DNA of 61,414 nucleotides, taken from NCBI RefSeq assembly GCF_000189635.1, contig NW_002476229.1:1-61414 (forward strand). The letters are read 5' to 3'. The translations under genes were made by a program, and so were the position numbers. The notes under the pieces are model-generated. The model searched no databases. It was not told the origin of the DNA and was given only the letters and a program-made list of their open reading frames with translations. Shown here in pieces: positions 13,001 to 26,900 of the stretch. The stretch is from Tetrahymena thermophila SB210. Its lineage: Eukaryota; Ciliophora; Oligohymenophorea; Hymenostomatida; Tetrahymenidae. Position 1 is the stretch's first letter, and every line of letters starts with the position of its first letter.

Positions 13001-13892
13001 AAACTTCCTTCCTAATTAAAATGATTGCAACAGAAGCTTTGGAGATACTAAAAATAATAACAGCTTTATAGTAAGTAAAACATAAAATAATCCAAGTCAG
13101 GCTAGTTCTTAGGGTAAAAAGATTGTTTAGAATAACAGCGCTTTTAATAGCTAAAATAGCTAATTTAAAAATATGGAAAGACAATCGCTGAACGAAAGCA
13201 GAGACAACAAAAATCCAAAACCTAAAAAAGATTCGTCAGAAAATGCTTACAAGAGGAGTTTCTCGCCTAATAAAAACTCAATAGCTCTTATGGAGAAAAA
13301 AAAGAGACAAAGATTTGAAGAAATATTTATTTTGCTTGACTCCGATAAAGATGGTTTAATCTCTGCTTAAAATATAAGCATTTAAGACTTACCAGACGAA
13401 ATATTGGTAATCATAGCACCTCTTTTATATGAATTAGAAGATATGGATGCTGAGTTAACCTTGTTAGAGTTTATGGATGCCTTTGAGAGGTTATTCAAGT
13501 AGCTATCCTTAATTGATAAGAATAAATTACTCTTATTTGACACATATTAAAAGTGGTAATATGAAAAGATATAACTCCATTAAAAAGACGCGAACTTCTA
13601 GCCATAAATTAATCCTTAAAGTGAAATAATTGCATAAATCTCTAGACCAGAAAGAGGCTCTGAAAACCTATATGATCTATACAAGGAAAAAGATAGAATT
13701 TGTGAGGAAAAACTAATGCAAAAAAGAAGGGAAAAAGAAAACGAAATAAATTAATAATGCACATTTCATCCTAATATCAATCACACTAACAATTTAATAG
13801 AAAACAACAAAACTGTTAAAGACCCTAGTTAAATCAATACATGTTAAAAATCATTTTAAGAATTTATGTAAAATCATACAAAGATAATTTGA
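10082..13892 (+). CDS. EF-hand protein with repeated TFxP motifs (about 1250 aa)
   Basis: Exon 2 is one 1241-codon frame, 10170..13892, ending in TGA. A short first exon starts at ATG 10082; the donor is either 10109 or 10136 (both phase 0), giving 1249 or 1258 aa. The N-terminal about 75 residues alternate hydrophobic strands and look like a small ubiquitin-like fold (inference). Four copies of a Cys/Phe-Thr/Ser-Phe-x-Pro motif occur (EFSFKP, ECTFHP, ACTFIP, QCTFHP), known from many ciliate and flagellate proteins but of unclear function. A YQNxQS-rich low-complexity block lies in the middle. Near the C-terminus an EF-hand loop DSDKDGLIS is followed by a degenerate second loop (EDMDAELTLLEF), suggesting calcium binding. 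Likely cytoskeletal or signalling; no orthologue named. Confidence 0.78.
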
Positions 13893-14586
13893 TTTTATTT
13901 ATTTATAAATTTATATTAATTGTAATTTAAATCTTTATTTTAATTAATTTAGTTAATCATTTTCAATTTCATTTTTTCAAAATATTAAATCATTCTTTTT
14001 TAAAGAAAATGAAAATAATATTAAAAAATTTTTATTTTTATTGAGAATAAATTTAAAAATATTCAAAAAAAAAAAAACATTTTTGATGTTGCAAAATTTG
14101 CTATTTTTAAATATTTTTATATTTTTTTAATCAGGATTTAGAAATTTTTTATAAAAAGTGATTTGCTAAATTAAAAAAATAATTATGGTATTTATAAATA
14201 TAAAAATAATGATAAATCCATCTATATTTTAGGTAAAATTAACAAACAGACTACAAAATATTAAAAATAAAACATATTTAATATATTCAAATATTTTTAT
14301 AAATTTTCCTAGTTTTTTCACAATTTGTATCACTACGCTTTTAAGACTACTAAATTTTTTGATTTGAGGCACTTTGTTTTGAATTATTTTGATTAGATAA
14401 TGATTTCGCTTTTTATATAAATTAGTATAAATTACTAAAAAAATAAATATAATATTTTAAATCAATCCACAATAAAAAAGAAAACTAAATCAAATAAAAA
14501 TTTTTAAATAAATTAAATAATTAAAGAGCTAAATTGAATTTTAAATTTTAAAATTTCGCAATTTGAAAGATATTAACCGTTTTTAC
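13893..14586. other. Intergenic, AT-rich
   Basis: Follows the EF-hand gene. Homopolymer A and T runs; no coding or RNA signal recognised before the broken LRR array. Confidence 0.6.
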
Positions 14587-16563
14587 TTTAGATCAAGTGC
14601 CAAATATGAGAGATTACTGAACTTTCCTATCCTAAGCCTAATGCACCTGCATCACCAATTTTATTCTCCCTTTTTAAATATTGAAAATTCTAAATAAAAA
14701 AGAAAAAAATATATCAAATTTAAAGCAAATAAATAAATAAATTCAAAAAGTTAGTTAGCTAGTTATATTGTTTTCAATTATTTTTTATATTCAAAAATAT
14801 CACAATCCATCCAAAACAAATAAACTATTTTTACTATAGATAAAGTGTCAAATTTGAGAGATTAGTCCACTTTCCTAAACCAGAGCCTAAGCCTGATTTA
14901 CCTTCATAACCGATTTTATACCTTTTTAAAAATTGAAGAAAAAATATATAGTTCATTAGTTAGTTAAAAGGAAAAAATGAAGAAAAAATATGAAATAATC
15001 AGAAATGAATTAATTGATATTATAAGCAAAATATGAAAACAAGTTAAATTAAAAATACAAATAAATAAACACAAGCACAATAAAAAAAGAAAATAAATCA
15101 AATAAAAAGCAAATAAATAAATTAATTAAAAGAGTTAGTTATGTTATTTTCAATTTATTTTTATCTTCAAAAAGCATCACAATCCAAAATAAATAAACTA
15201 TTTTTACCTTAGATTAAGTGTCAAAGTTGAGATCTTTTTGCAATTTCCTAAGTCAGAAACTAAGCCTGATGCACTATTATCACTAATTTAATTCTAGCTT
15301 TTTAAAAATTGAAGAAAAAATAAAGAGTTAATTTGTTATTTAGAAGGAAAAAAATGAAATAATAAGAAATTAATTAATCAATCAATAATTTTAGCAAAAG
15401 TTAAATATAAAAAAATTAGTTAAATTAAGAAACAAAGATAGATATAAATAAAAAACACAAAAGAAGAGTAAAAAAAAGAAAAATAAATCAAATAAAAAGC
15501 TAATAAATAAATTAAAAGATTTTTCTATTTTGTTTTCAATTCATTTTCTTATTAAAGAATATCAAAATTCAAAATAAATAAACCGTTTTTACCTTAGATC
15601 AAGCATCAAATTTGAGAGATTAGTGCACTTTGCTATACCAGAACCTAATCATGATACAATTTCATTTTATCTTTTTAAATATTGAAGGAAAATGTTTAGT
15701 TAATTTGTTAGTTAGAAGAAAAAATATTAAATATTAAGAAATTAATTAATTAATAATAAAAGAAAAAGTTGAAAATAAAAAAATTAGTTGTTCAAACAAA
15801 TAAATAAATAAGAAAACAATAGTATAAAAAATAAGAAAAATGAATAAATAAAAAGCTAATAAATAAATTAAAAGAGTTTGTTATAATTTTTTTCAATTTA
15901 TTTTTATTTTCAAAAATATCAAACTCCAAAAAAAATTATTTGTTTTACTAAAGACAAAGTGTCAAATTTGAGAGATTAGTGCATTTTGCTACCAGAACCT
16001 AAACCTGATGCACCCTCATCACTATTTTTAAAAAACTTTCCAATAAGAAAAATAAAAAAAAAAAAAAACACCTAATAAATACATAATAACAATATAAATA
16101 AAAATATATATATATATTAAAAAATTTTTTAATTTTAAGATGTAATCTGAGTGCATTTATATGTGCGAGTATTTCTATTCTATTCTATTACCAATTTTAT
16201 TTTCCCTTTATAGTATTTAAGAAATAAAATATATTTAATTAATTATTTAAATGGAAAAAATGAAAAAATATATTAAATACAAAAATAAATGAATTAATTA
16301 AAAAGAAAAGCAAAGATGAAAATGAAAAAATTAGTTAAATTAACAAATAAAAAAACAATCAGATTAAAGAAAAAAATAAATAAATAAATAAAATAAAAAG
16401 CTAATTAATAAATAAAGTAAAAGAGTTAATCATATAGTTTTAAATTAATTTTTAAATTCAAAAATATTATAATCCAAAACAAATAAGCTGTTTTTACCAA
16501 AAATTGAGTTCCAAATTTGAGAGATGAGTGCACTTTCCTAAAACAGAACATAAGTATGATGCA
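14587..16563 (-). pseudogene. Degenerate LRR exon array
   Basis: Six remnants of the 90-nt LRR exon, minus strand, spaced about 250-550 bp. In gene order: 16498..16563 (shortened to 66 nt but in frame), about 15949..16042 (2-nt deletion, frameshift), about 15593..15665 (in-frame TGA where glycine is expected), 15208..15297 (intact, 90 nt), 14835..14921 (87 nt, in frame), 14587..14669 (7-nt deletion, frameshift). The introns keep recognisable blocks of the family intron. Three of six units are broken, so this cannot encode one continuous LRR protein. No start or end exon was identified. It is best explained as a dead copy of the array type seen at both window ends. Confidence 0.75.
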
Positions 16564-17886
16564 CTTTGATAGAAAAAGAGGTTTTTAAAACTAATATTTA
16601 AAATAAGTATATACATACATAAATATAGTTTTAGATTTTAATTAAATTGCTATAAGCTAAATAAATCAAAACAAAATTTTTTGCATAGATAATTATATAA
16701 ATGAAGCTTAATATGTCAAACTTTTTGCTATTTTGGATATAAAAAACAATAGAATTTAAGAATATAAACAGATATAAACATCTTTTAGCTTTTTTTGAAG
16801 CAATCAGACAGATAATTTAAACAAAATTGAGTTACTTTTTCCTGTAAATAAGAAGTAAGCAAGAAATTTAATTTTTGGAGATAATTAAAATTAGACTGTA
16901 AAAAATTTGATTTTTGATGGAAGTGATTCATTCACAAAGCAAAGTTCTATTCTAATTAAAATAAGTTAAGTAATATTATCAGTTTAAAGACCAAAGCAAT
17001 TAATAGAACCGCAAAGGCAGTAAACTAGAGTTCTATGCGTATAGGCAATCTATAGATTTACTGATTAACAAAAGTTAAGTGCTATTACTAATTGAAATTA
17101 AATTTTAGTCAATTGAAAATTCATATTGAAAGAAACTAAAGAGAGAAAAAAGAAATTTTGAAAACAAATATAAAAGTAATTATATACATAAAACATAAAT
17201 ACACAAATATAGCTTTAGATTTTAATTAAGTTGTATTAAGCTAAATAATTCATGACATTTTGTAATTGTTTGTTTTTAATTTTTTTGGTTTTAATCTAGA
17301 TTTATAACATTTATTTTTTATTATTAATTGATATATTTATTTTGATTATTATAAAGATTTTTTTTAAACAGCTTGTTAATAGAAAGATTTACAAATATCT
17401 GTAAGTTCATTCTTAATAGTTTGGAGAGTTTAATTAGAAAGAATAAAGATATTTTATTAAATAATTTGATTTTCCATTTGCTTACTTAAGTGTACGCTTA
17501 ATTTTTTAGTTTAAAGTTAGACAATATTTTAATATTAGAGAGAGCTATTTAGTTTTTTACTGTTTAATACTATTCACACTATGAAAGCTAATCAGAATTT
17601 TCCCTAAAAGTACATACATCCTATTTTGTTTTGTTTTAATTATTTAAACAGATCAAACAATCAAATAAACAAATAATTTAATTTGGTTATTGCTAGTTTG
17701 TTAATTTGTTTGTTTTTAAGAGTGAGTGAGTGAATGATAGATGTTTTAATATGAAATTTTAAATTAGTTTGTTAGTATTTGTAAATTATTTGATGAATAT
17801 GTGAAGGGATATATCCATTTTTAATTAAAATTATTGAAAGTATCTAAAATCTATTTAGATTTATTTTTCTTTATTTGACTTATTAT
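16564..17886. other. Intergenic, no supported gene
   Basis: 1.3 kb. A 69-codon open frame at 16701-16910 (+) is within chance expectation when TGA is the only stop. Contains a TTTAGATTTTAATTAA motif twice (about 16630 and 17215), suggesting a small internal duplication. Nothing else recognised. Confidence 0.5.
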
Positions 17887-19909
17887 TCAAAGTTGTAGTT
17901 TTCCTTCATTTACCAATTATTGTATTTCCTCTTATGAGAGCCATCTTTCTCTTTTTCCTTCAATCCATTCTCCAACTTTCTTTTCTCCATTAGTTAATTG
18001 GTAAACACCTATTCCATGTTATTTACCATTAATCCAAGTACCAACATACTTTCTGCCGTCTTGCCATTTAAAAACACCACTTCCATGTTTTTTATCATCT
18101 CTGTATTCTCCTTCATATGACTTTCCATCGCTCCATTCTATTTTACCTTTTCCATGCATCATATTTTTTTTCCATTGGCCTTCGTATTTTCTACCATCAG
18201 GCCACTTATAGACACCAACTCCATGTATATGATTGTTTTCAAACTAACCCTCATAAATAGATCCATCAGAAAACTTAAGTTTGCCTGTGCCATTTTTTTT
18301 ACCGTCTACATAATCTCCTTCATATCTGGCACCATCAGTCCATTCTTCAATACCTTTACCATGCTTAAAAACAAAATATTTTAATTTTTATTTAAATTTT
18401 TTTTCTTATTTAATTAATTTCTTTAAAAAATAATCAATAAAGCAACTATTTTTTAATAAACTTATTTGGCATTTCTAAAATAAAATTAATTTTTAAAATT
18501 AAAACATCTAATTTCTTAATTTAAGAAAAAATTAAAAATCTTTTTGTTATTATTAAATAAATTAAAATTGATTTCTTTTCACTTAATTTTTTCTGACTTA
18601 TAAAATTTGAAGTGATTTTTTTCACATTTCAAATATTTTAGAATTTTTTGATAATTTTATTGAAAATTTGCTATTGTAACTGAGAATCAAAATTTAATTT
18701 TATTGAAAATTTGCTTTTTTAATTAAAAATTAAAATCTAATTTTATTAGAAATTTGCTTTTCTAACTGAGAATTAAAATTCAATTTTATTGCATTTGATA
18801 ATGTTTAACTTTTAGAAAATATTTTAATTAGTTTTTGTGGGATTAGGATTGAAATATTAGATTTTCTTTTGCAGAATTTCATGCTAATTTGATAAATGTG
18901 AATGATTAAATTTATAATATTTAAGATGCTTTGGAATTATTTCATGTGCTATTTTGAATGTATATATAAAACTTATTGATTATCTAACTAACTATTAATA
19001 TTTTATTTTATGAATAAAAATTACTTGCTTGTCGTTTTTCCAATATCCTTCGAATATTGCTCCGTTTTTATGTCTGTAAACTCCTTTTCCATTTGCTTTA
19101 TCATCTTCCCATTCGCCTTCGTAAATATCACCATCAGCATGAATGAGTTTTCCTTTACCACAACTTTTATTTTGTTTCCATTCTCCTTCATACTTGGATC
19201 CATCTGGCCAAAGTTACTCGCCGTGACCATCTTTCATTTTATTAAACCACTCTCCTGTATAAACTGCTTAATTTTCTAGAGTGATTGCTTCTAACTTAAT
19301 TCTTTTTCCTACTGACTAATCTAGTGGATCAACTTTTTATGGCTATGGGATTTCTACTTTCTATTATTCTGTATCTTTAACAGATTGTATTTCTTCTTTT
19401 GTTTGAATGTTATTGATTCCAGCAGCTGATTCAGTAATATTTCTCTGCGAAGTTTTCTCTGCACCATCCATATTATTTTAGTTATTTGTTGGTAACCTTT
19501 ATGATTCTATAGCTTTTTGTGATTATTTTTCTTCAGTAATTTCATGTTATGTGGGAGCTGCACCGTCATTTACATTTCCCTAAATACTTGCATTTGATTT
19601 CTGATTATTAGAGTTGTTAGGCTATGTCTAAAGTATCTATGATTGCTATTGCTGTTAATTATTTTCAATGGACTACGCTTCATCGTACTTGCTATTATAT
19701 TAATACTTGCTATTTGATTCATTTTAGTTCTAAAATTTAACATTTGTGCTTATTTCTGATTTGTAGTTCTCTTCATCTCTAGATTGAGCATTCTTTTATT
19801 TCAATGATGGACGAATATTCTCTTTAAGCTTTGAAGATTAAACTTCAACACCTTTAATTTCACTTTCCCTCTCTTTCTAAGCGCAACATGCCGAATTGCA
19901 TGCACCCAT
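17887..19909 (-). CDS. MORN-repeat protein with N-myristoylation/palmitoylation-type N-terminus (453 aa)
   Basis: Two exons: 19025..19909 and 17887..18363, intron 661 nt, phase 0. The protein begins [11 protein letters not shown]: Gly2 with Ser at position 6 fits N-myristoyltransferase, and Cys4/8/9 are candidate palmitoylation sites, so membrane anchoring is predicted. Residues about 12-215 are Gln/Asn/Ser-rich and disordered. Residues about 216-440 hold about ten MORN repeats (Y-x-G-x-W/F-x-x-x-x-x-x-G-x-G-x-x-x-x-x-D/N-G). The intron falls inside the fourth repeat, between its YW and HGKG halves. MORN proteins bind phospholipid or scaffold cortical and basal-body structures; that role here is inference. 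No kinase or other enzyme domain follows the repeats. Stop is TGA at 17887-17889. Confidence 0.88.
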
Positions 19910-20995
19910 TTTATTATTTATATATCACGTTCGCTGTTATTAAGAAAGAAGTTATTTATTTATTTATTTGTTTCAACCCTTTAATTTATCTATTTATTTA
20001 TTTAGTTTGTTTGTTAGCTATTGTGTTAATTATCAAATAGAATTGTTTATTCTTGTTATTTATTACACTAGTTGTTTATATACCAGATTTTCATTCTTAT
20101 ATTTATTTAATTATGAATTCTACGTAGACCTAAAATTTGATAATCTCACTTTCTTCATAAAATCTTGCAGTTAACTCTCAAACATGAGAAAAGGTAAGTT
20201 GTTAATGTAGTCGTTGATTTTTCTTTCCAAATTCTTAAAAAATCAGTAAAGAATTGTGTAAATTTTCTATAAAATTTCACTTCTAAAATAAAATAAATAA
20301 ATAAATTATTCTCTTTTTATCTATAAATAGTATTTAGCCATTATTTAGCCATTATTTATTAATGTATATTTTTAATAATTCCCATTCAAATTTACTTGCA
20401 CAAGAACTCAGATTGGATCTAGTTCCTTTATATTGGTTGTTTAGATTAATATTGCTAGTATATAAAGCCATTAAGCAAAATATTGAAAAAGAATTTACCT
20501 AAAATTTTAAAAATGAGTTCATCACACTGATAAAAATCATACAAAAATAAGTACTTAAAAATTAATATAAAATGAAGTAAAAACTAAATAAATTCAAATT
20601 ATGCTAAAACTTTTAAAAAAAATAAAGCAAATAAAAAAGTATTAAAAAAGCGCATTTTGGATAAGCACAGTAGAACATACTTGTTATAAAATAGAAGTCA
20701 AGCATAGAATAAAGTGTCTTAAAATAAGCTGAGTAAACTGTAAAAGCATACAATAAGTTAAGTAAATATTAATTTTAATCTAAAAAAAAGATTCTAAAAA
20801 ATACTAAGTAAATATTTTAAAATTTAATGAATGAATTATTTAATGGTATAGAAAAAAAGAAAGATTTTAATATTTTTTTAACGGAATCCATTCAAATGCA
20901 ATTAAAAAATAATTAAAATTCAAGATAAAATAAAAATGAGCGGATATTCGTGACAAATAAATAATATAAAAAGGCAGAAGTTTACAAAAAATAAC
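19910..20995. other. Intergenic, AT-rich
   Basis: 1.1 kb between the MORN gene's start and the 3' end of the LRR/coiled-coil gene. No coding, RNA or repeat structure recognised beyond AT-rich low complexity. Confidence 0.55.
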
Positions 20996-23900
20996 TCAAG
21001 AATGAAGTTAATATGTTTGACTATTTTGTAATCTATTTTTTTAATTAGATTTAAAATCATAATTTTGATTATACTGCTAGTATTATTAATTTTATACTGT
21101 TGAATCTACAATAAAATCTTAGTTTCTATAATCAATATAGTCTGCGAACTATTGCTTTTCAAGCTGTTGATTTTTTTAGTATTCTTCTGAAGCACTTATT
21201 AGTACTGCTTTTAAATTGTCCCAATTCTTTAGTTTTGAGTCATCTATTTGTAATCCTATTTCTCTCAATTCATTTATGCTCTCATAGATCTAATTAATTT
21301 TATAAATTAAAATCATTTTATAAACCAAATTTAATATTTATTTATTTATTTATTAATTCTTCTAATTAGTCTAATTTTCTTATAAAAATAATATTTATTA
21401 ATTAATTATTTACCTGTCTTTCTTGAGTCTTCATCTTATCTCTGAGATCGGTCTCAACGCCACATATTTTTTATAAATTGTTGTTATTGATTTGATTATA
21501 ATTGTAATCGCCTCCTAGATTTTCAATAATTTTTTATTTAATTTATTTCAATTCACTGCACATTTAAATTAAATATTCATATCTTTCAATTAGTTTGACT
21601 AACTCTTCAACTAAATATTAGACATTATCCACTCTTTTTGAGAATCCTATGTTTTTATTTCCTACTATTGAGCCTTTCATTCTGCTTTTAGAAGGGCTCG
21701 ATTAGGATGATGTTTACATTTAGCTCAAACCGCTAACATTAGAAATCTGTGAAATTTAAAGCTTTTATTTGGACAATATTTTGTGAGGAGACTCATTACT
21801 GTTATTCATTCTAGATTATTACATAGAAGATTGATATTCATTTTAGTGAGGTTAATACATATTGTAATTTATTTAGTGACTGCCACTTTAGTAAAAAGTG
21901 AAGGTCTCACTTTATTCTGGTTCATTATCAACTTAGCTTCTATTTTATTAGTGATTTATAATATTTTAGTGCTGAATATTTAAGAAATCTTGAATTTCTT
22001 TATCTTAATTCATTCTAATTTCATTGTTCCTTTGCTACCTTTGAGGTGAAGCATTTAAATTCATTATATTATCTTCCATCAATATCATGGATTATGGAGG
22101 TATGCTTTAATTTCTATTTTTTTATTGCGAGTTATCTCTTTAATGAGGCTCTTTTACATTTTAAGGATCTATTTTTTTTTAATTTTGTAAACCATTTATT
22201 TACTTCATAGTAGATTCATTTGGTTAAGGAATCCTAGTCTCTCCCTAAATAGCACTTAAAAAGCTATTCTTTCTATTATCTTCATCGTTAACTAAATTGC
22301 TAGTAAATGTTTGGATATTCGAACTAACCTTACTCTATCTGATCGCTGGATTATATTTCTAATTTTATTCACAAATAAATTTATTTCAATTTATTTACCT
22401 CAAATTCTCTCTTTGAAGTTTAAAGTTTTAATTTTATTAAAATATTACAAAAATAAGTTATATGAATTTGAAATTTGTTTTGGGATGAAAAATTTGAGCA
22501 ATAAAACAGTAAAAATTGTATTATATAAATAGAAATTGAAAATAAATATGTTGGGATTACATTTGAATATTTATTTAGGTTTTATCCAACACTTTAAAAC
22601 TCTAAGTTATTTTCAGTGGGTATGGAAGTGGCTGTATACATTGATTTTGGAGCTAATAACTGATTATGCGTAGCATTAATTTCATTTAAAGTACTACCTA
22701 TTGCTACACTGCTAGGAGCATTCTTTTAGTATATACTATGTAAGTTACTGTTTATTCTAACTTTTAATTACTCATTCTATTTAAATGATAAATTTTTAAA
22801 AGAATTAATTAGTTAATTTTTAAAATAGTTAATTAATTAATTAATTAATTACTTATGGCTTGTTATTTTCTAAAATTTCTTAAACTAGTTATTGCTACTA
22901 AGTTTGATATCCTCTTTCATCTTATTAGTAATTTGGATGTTACATTTACCTTATTGATTCTCTCTCTACTTGCTCTTCTAAGTCTTAAATTCTTTCCTTA
23001 AGTGCGTTTAGACTATGAACAACCTTTTAGCTATTTATAGATTGTTAGCGATCTGTATTTTCTAAGAGAGCAGAAGAAATCGGAAAATTTCTTGGAAGAT
23101 GATTATTACTCACACTATATTAGTTCTTGTTTAAGTCATTTTTTGAATTTAACTGCATTTGATTAAAGTCATTATTTGTTCCTAGCTAACTTAATGTATT
23201 TTATGTTCTTTTTTTTTCACCAATTTAATTTATTTATGGTGAAAAATGATTTTCAATATTAAGATATTGCTCACTCGGTAAGTTTATTAGTTTGTTAAAG
23301 TTTTGATCATTTTTAATCTTTGATTTTTTCACATGTTCATTCAAATCATTAGCACTATTTTAAATCTATGACAGATGAGATCTTTAACTAATTTACTCTT
23401 TACTTAGTTAATTAACAGACTCTTATTATCTTGTTTTCCTTATTTAAGGTTCCAAGGAGATCTTCTATTTTATTTCTTCTACAAGGAAAGTTTATCTTTC
23501 AAACAAGTCCTTAATATGACCCTCTATTTTAATTTTTTTTAAATTAAGCAATTAAATTAAAAAAATGGATTTCAATTGAAATTATTTTAAATAAAAAAAT
23601 TTAAAAAAAACAAACAAAATGATAAACAAAATTAATAAATAGAAAACATTTTAGTTAAAATAGATCAAATTAAAATATTTTTATTAAAAGAAAAATTTAA
23701 GCAGATTCATTTTTTTTAAATGAAATGAAAATGAAAGTATGATAATTTAATAAATAAATTTTAAATAACTAATTAAATGGATTAATGATTAAAAGAAATA
23801 TATTATTTACCTATTTAGTGTATTTCTTTGATGTATTCATCTATATACACAGATGCTTAGTTTTTGTTTTGGTTTTCTAATGAAGTGGTTGAAGTAGCGT

Positions 23901-26900
23901 TTTACTTGAAGTTTATTTACTATTAATATTATTGTTAATTTTCAAATGAGGGAATATTATTTTTCTCTGATTTTTATTACGAATTTATTCCAAATGTCAT
24001 GTCGTCTTTTTTGTAGCTTTTTTACAATTCAGTGTTGGACTGTCTGAATTCTTGTTTTTTGAAATTTTCATCGAAATTTATATTTTCTTAGGTTTGCCTA
24101 TTTGAGAGTTTATCAGAATTTTGCAAGAAAGAAGGTATATTTGGCTAAGAATCTCTAATTTTTTATTGGCTGAGTTAGTTCTGACTTTAATGCTAGCTAT
24201 GTTAGCTTTAGATATTCTCCTATGAATTAATGAATTTTTTAGAATTTATGCTTTACACTGGAAAATGTCCACTCTAAGTTTCTTTTGACTGAGAGATTGC
24301 TGCATGATTACCAGAAACTATAGGCTACTCAACAATATCTTATTATACTTGGTCTGCTTGATAAGATATTTCGTGATCCTTTAAACTTTACTCAACAATT
24401 GGCATTTGAGGGTCTTCTTAATTAGCAGCACCCAAAGAAGAATTTAGCTAAGCCATTCGTATCTCCAAATCTTGCAAAATGTTTTCTTAGTTTTATTACT
24501 AATTTGATGAAGTTAAAGAAGGTTCAATTAATATTTAAACTTTGTAGTTGTTTTGCTACTGCTAATTCTAAACATAATTAAAGAATTTCTTTGAAAAAAA
24601 GTTTCCTAACATAGAAAGCTTTTAGAACCTAAATTAATTTGCCCAAGCACCATTGATAATAACATTAGCTCCTACATCTGTTAATTCATTAAAGCTTAAA
24701 TTTAAACTTTCAATGTACTAAGAATTTTTAATAAAGTATGAAATTGTCTCTGCCACTGAATCATTAATGCGCTACTTGCACAGAGAAAGGTTAACTAATT
24801 TTGGTTGAAACAAAGAAAGATCATAAAAAAACTCTCCAATGTTATTTGCCTAAATATCATTCACTGAATCAAGAGATACTTCTTCAATTAGACCAACATT
24901 TTATGCTTACTTTAGGTGCTGAATTAATATAGGAAAAACCTGATAAGACAGCTTATTGTCTGAAAGCACAATGTGCTAAAAGATTTTGTGGAAATTCTTC
25001 TAAAATTCAAGCATCAATAAAAATCCGTTGTCATCAATTAGGTTTTTAGAAAAATCAATTCTGATAGGCTTATTTGTATACTTTAAATACTCAAGTAAGT
25101 CTTTAATTTAGTTTGTTGTCAGATTTAAACTGGTTAATTATAAATTATTAATATTATTGTTATCACTAATGATTTCTCCAATCTTAACAATAATCAAGCT
25201 TTAATCATAGTCTGACTCATTATTTCTATACTATATTGATTGCTAACTATTATGAACTCCTTCTTAATTTTAATGAGAGTTTTACAATTACACATAATTT
25301 ATTAGATCACAGTTAGTAATAGTTAAATTTTCTATGCTAGGCACATATCTAGCAATCAGTTGAATAATTTCTATTTCATTTATTCCTATATTCGTTTAAT
25401 TCACTATCATATTTCTTAAAGGTTCCTTCTGTTTACAACCTATTTAAAATATTAAATTATTAAAGTAATTAAAAAAATTTATAATTAAAGGTTTATTGAA
25501 ATATAAATAGATAATTAATCAAAATATTAGATAAAATTTTATTCATTTTAATGTGAGCAGTAATGTAAATGCTTTTAATTGAACAATTTTCTAATTTTAT
25601 TTTTAAAAGAAAACTCTATAATTACAGATTCCAAATATTTATCAGATTTTTAATTTCAATTAATTATCAGTAATTATGTAATTTACAATAAACCAAATTA
25701 ATAAATAGTGAAAAATTTACAAGTAATTTATTGTGTTATTGCCCTAAGAGTTCTACTATAATTAACATTTAGCCTTTTAGATTTATCAAGGTAATTTTTC
25801 TATTATTGAAAAAGATTAAATGATAATGAATTTAAATTTAAACATAAGATTTACCCACAAAGTGTTTATTTTTTTATTAATATTTTCAAACTCTTGGTAG
25901 TAATTTTCCAAAAAATGTAAATTGCTCAAGTTAGTTACACTCATTTACTAACCTAACTTAAATTTAAATGAACTACCAAGTTGAGTGTTATTCTGTATTA
26001 AATAATTTTCACACTGCTCGCTAATATAGTTTCCAATTAAATTAACTCTTTACAATTAGGAATTAGGAGACTACTTTATACTTTCAAATATCTTTATAGC
26101 TCCATTATCTGTGATATAATTATTTGATAAATCAAGAGATTTTAATTAGCAGTTTCTGCTTTTTAATGCAAGAGATAAAGAATCTATTACTTGATCACCT
26201 AGCTTTGTATTACTTAAATTCAAATTATCAATTTTTTAAAACTAAATCGAAATAAGCTAAAATATTTATTTGGCTCCTTTTGACGCTAAAATATTATTGC
26301 TAAGATTTAAGCTATTGCAACAATTCTTGAATTCTTCACTGATCATAATTGTCTTTTTATTAAAAAATGTAATCAATTAAAGTTCTATGTTACAAATAAA
26401 TTTATTTAATAGCTTATGATTGATTGATCGATCAATCAATAGTTTATAATAAATTGAAAATCAATTTAACAGTGAATAACTGATGGATTAATTAATCGAT
26501 ATTATATTATTGATCAATAAATTAACTATCAATTATAGAATGGATCAATTAATTAATTAATGAACTGATCACTCAATTTAAAAATGAATTTATAAATCAA
26601 ATACCTTTGTTAGATCATTTATACCAATGAATGTCAACATGCAATTAGAAAAATCTATATCAGAAAAAGTGAAGAACTCTTACTTGAACAAGTTGCTTTA
26701 TTTAAATAGAATAATTAGTTGGTCAATTTAGTATCCTTAAATAAAAAATTATCATTAATTTATTACATAGATTCATCCCCAATAGGATTGTTGCGGATAT
26801 AAAGCTACTTAATATTAGTATTTCTTTTCATTGTTTCAAGGATAATTTATAGACCGATATACTCTAATTTATTTCCTTCTAAAGAAATGAATTGAAGATT

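Noticed and set aside
16701..16910. 69-codon open frame on the plus strand
   Set aside because: With TGA as the only stop in AT-rich DNA, frames of this length are expected by chance; no motif or splice continuity supports it.
20996..24456. A separate Q-rich gene starting at ATG 24456
   Set aside because: The same frame continues upstream without a stop into the LRR coding sequence (24421-25439), so the ATG is internal to one large gene.
26636..26766. Two very short introns of 29-31 nt in the LRR/coiled-coil gene
   Set aside because: A single 69-nt intron (26696-26766) with standard GT and AG gives the right phase and a better LRR match.
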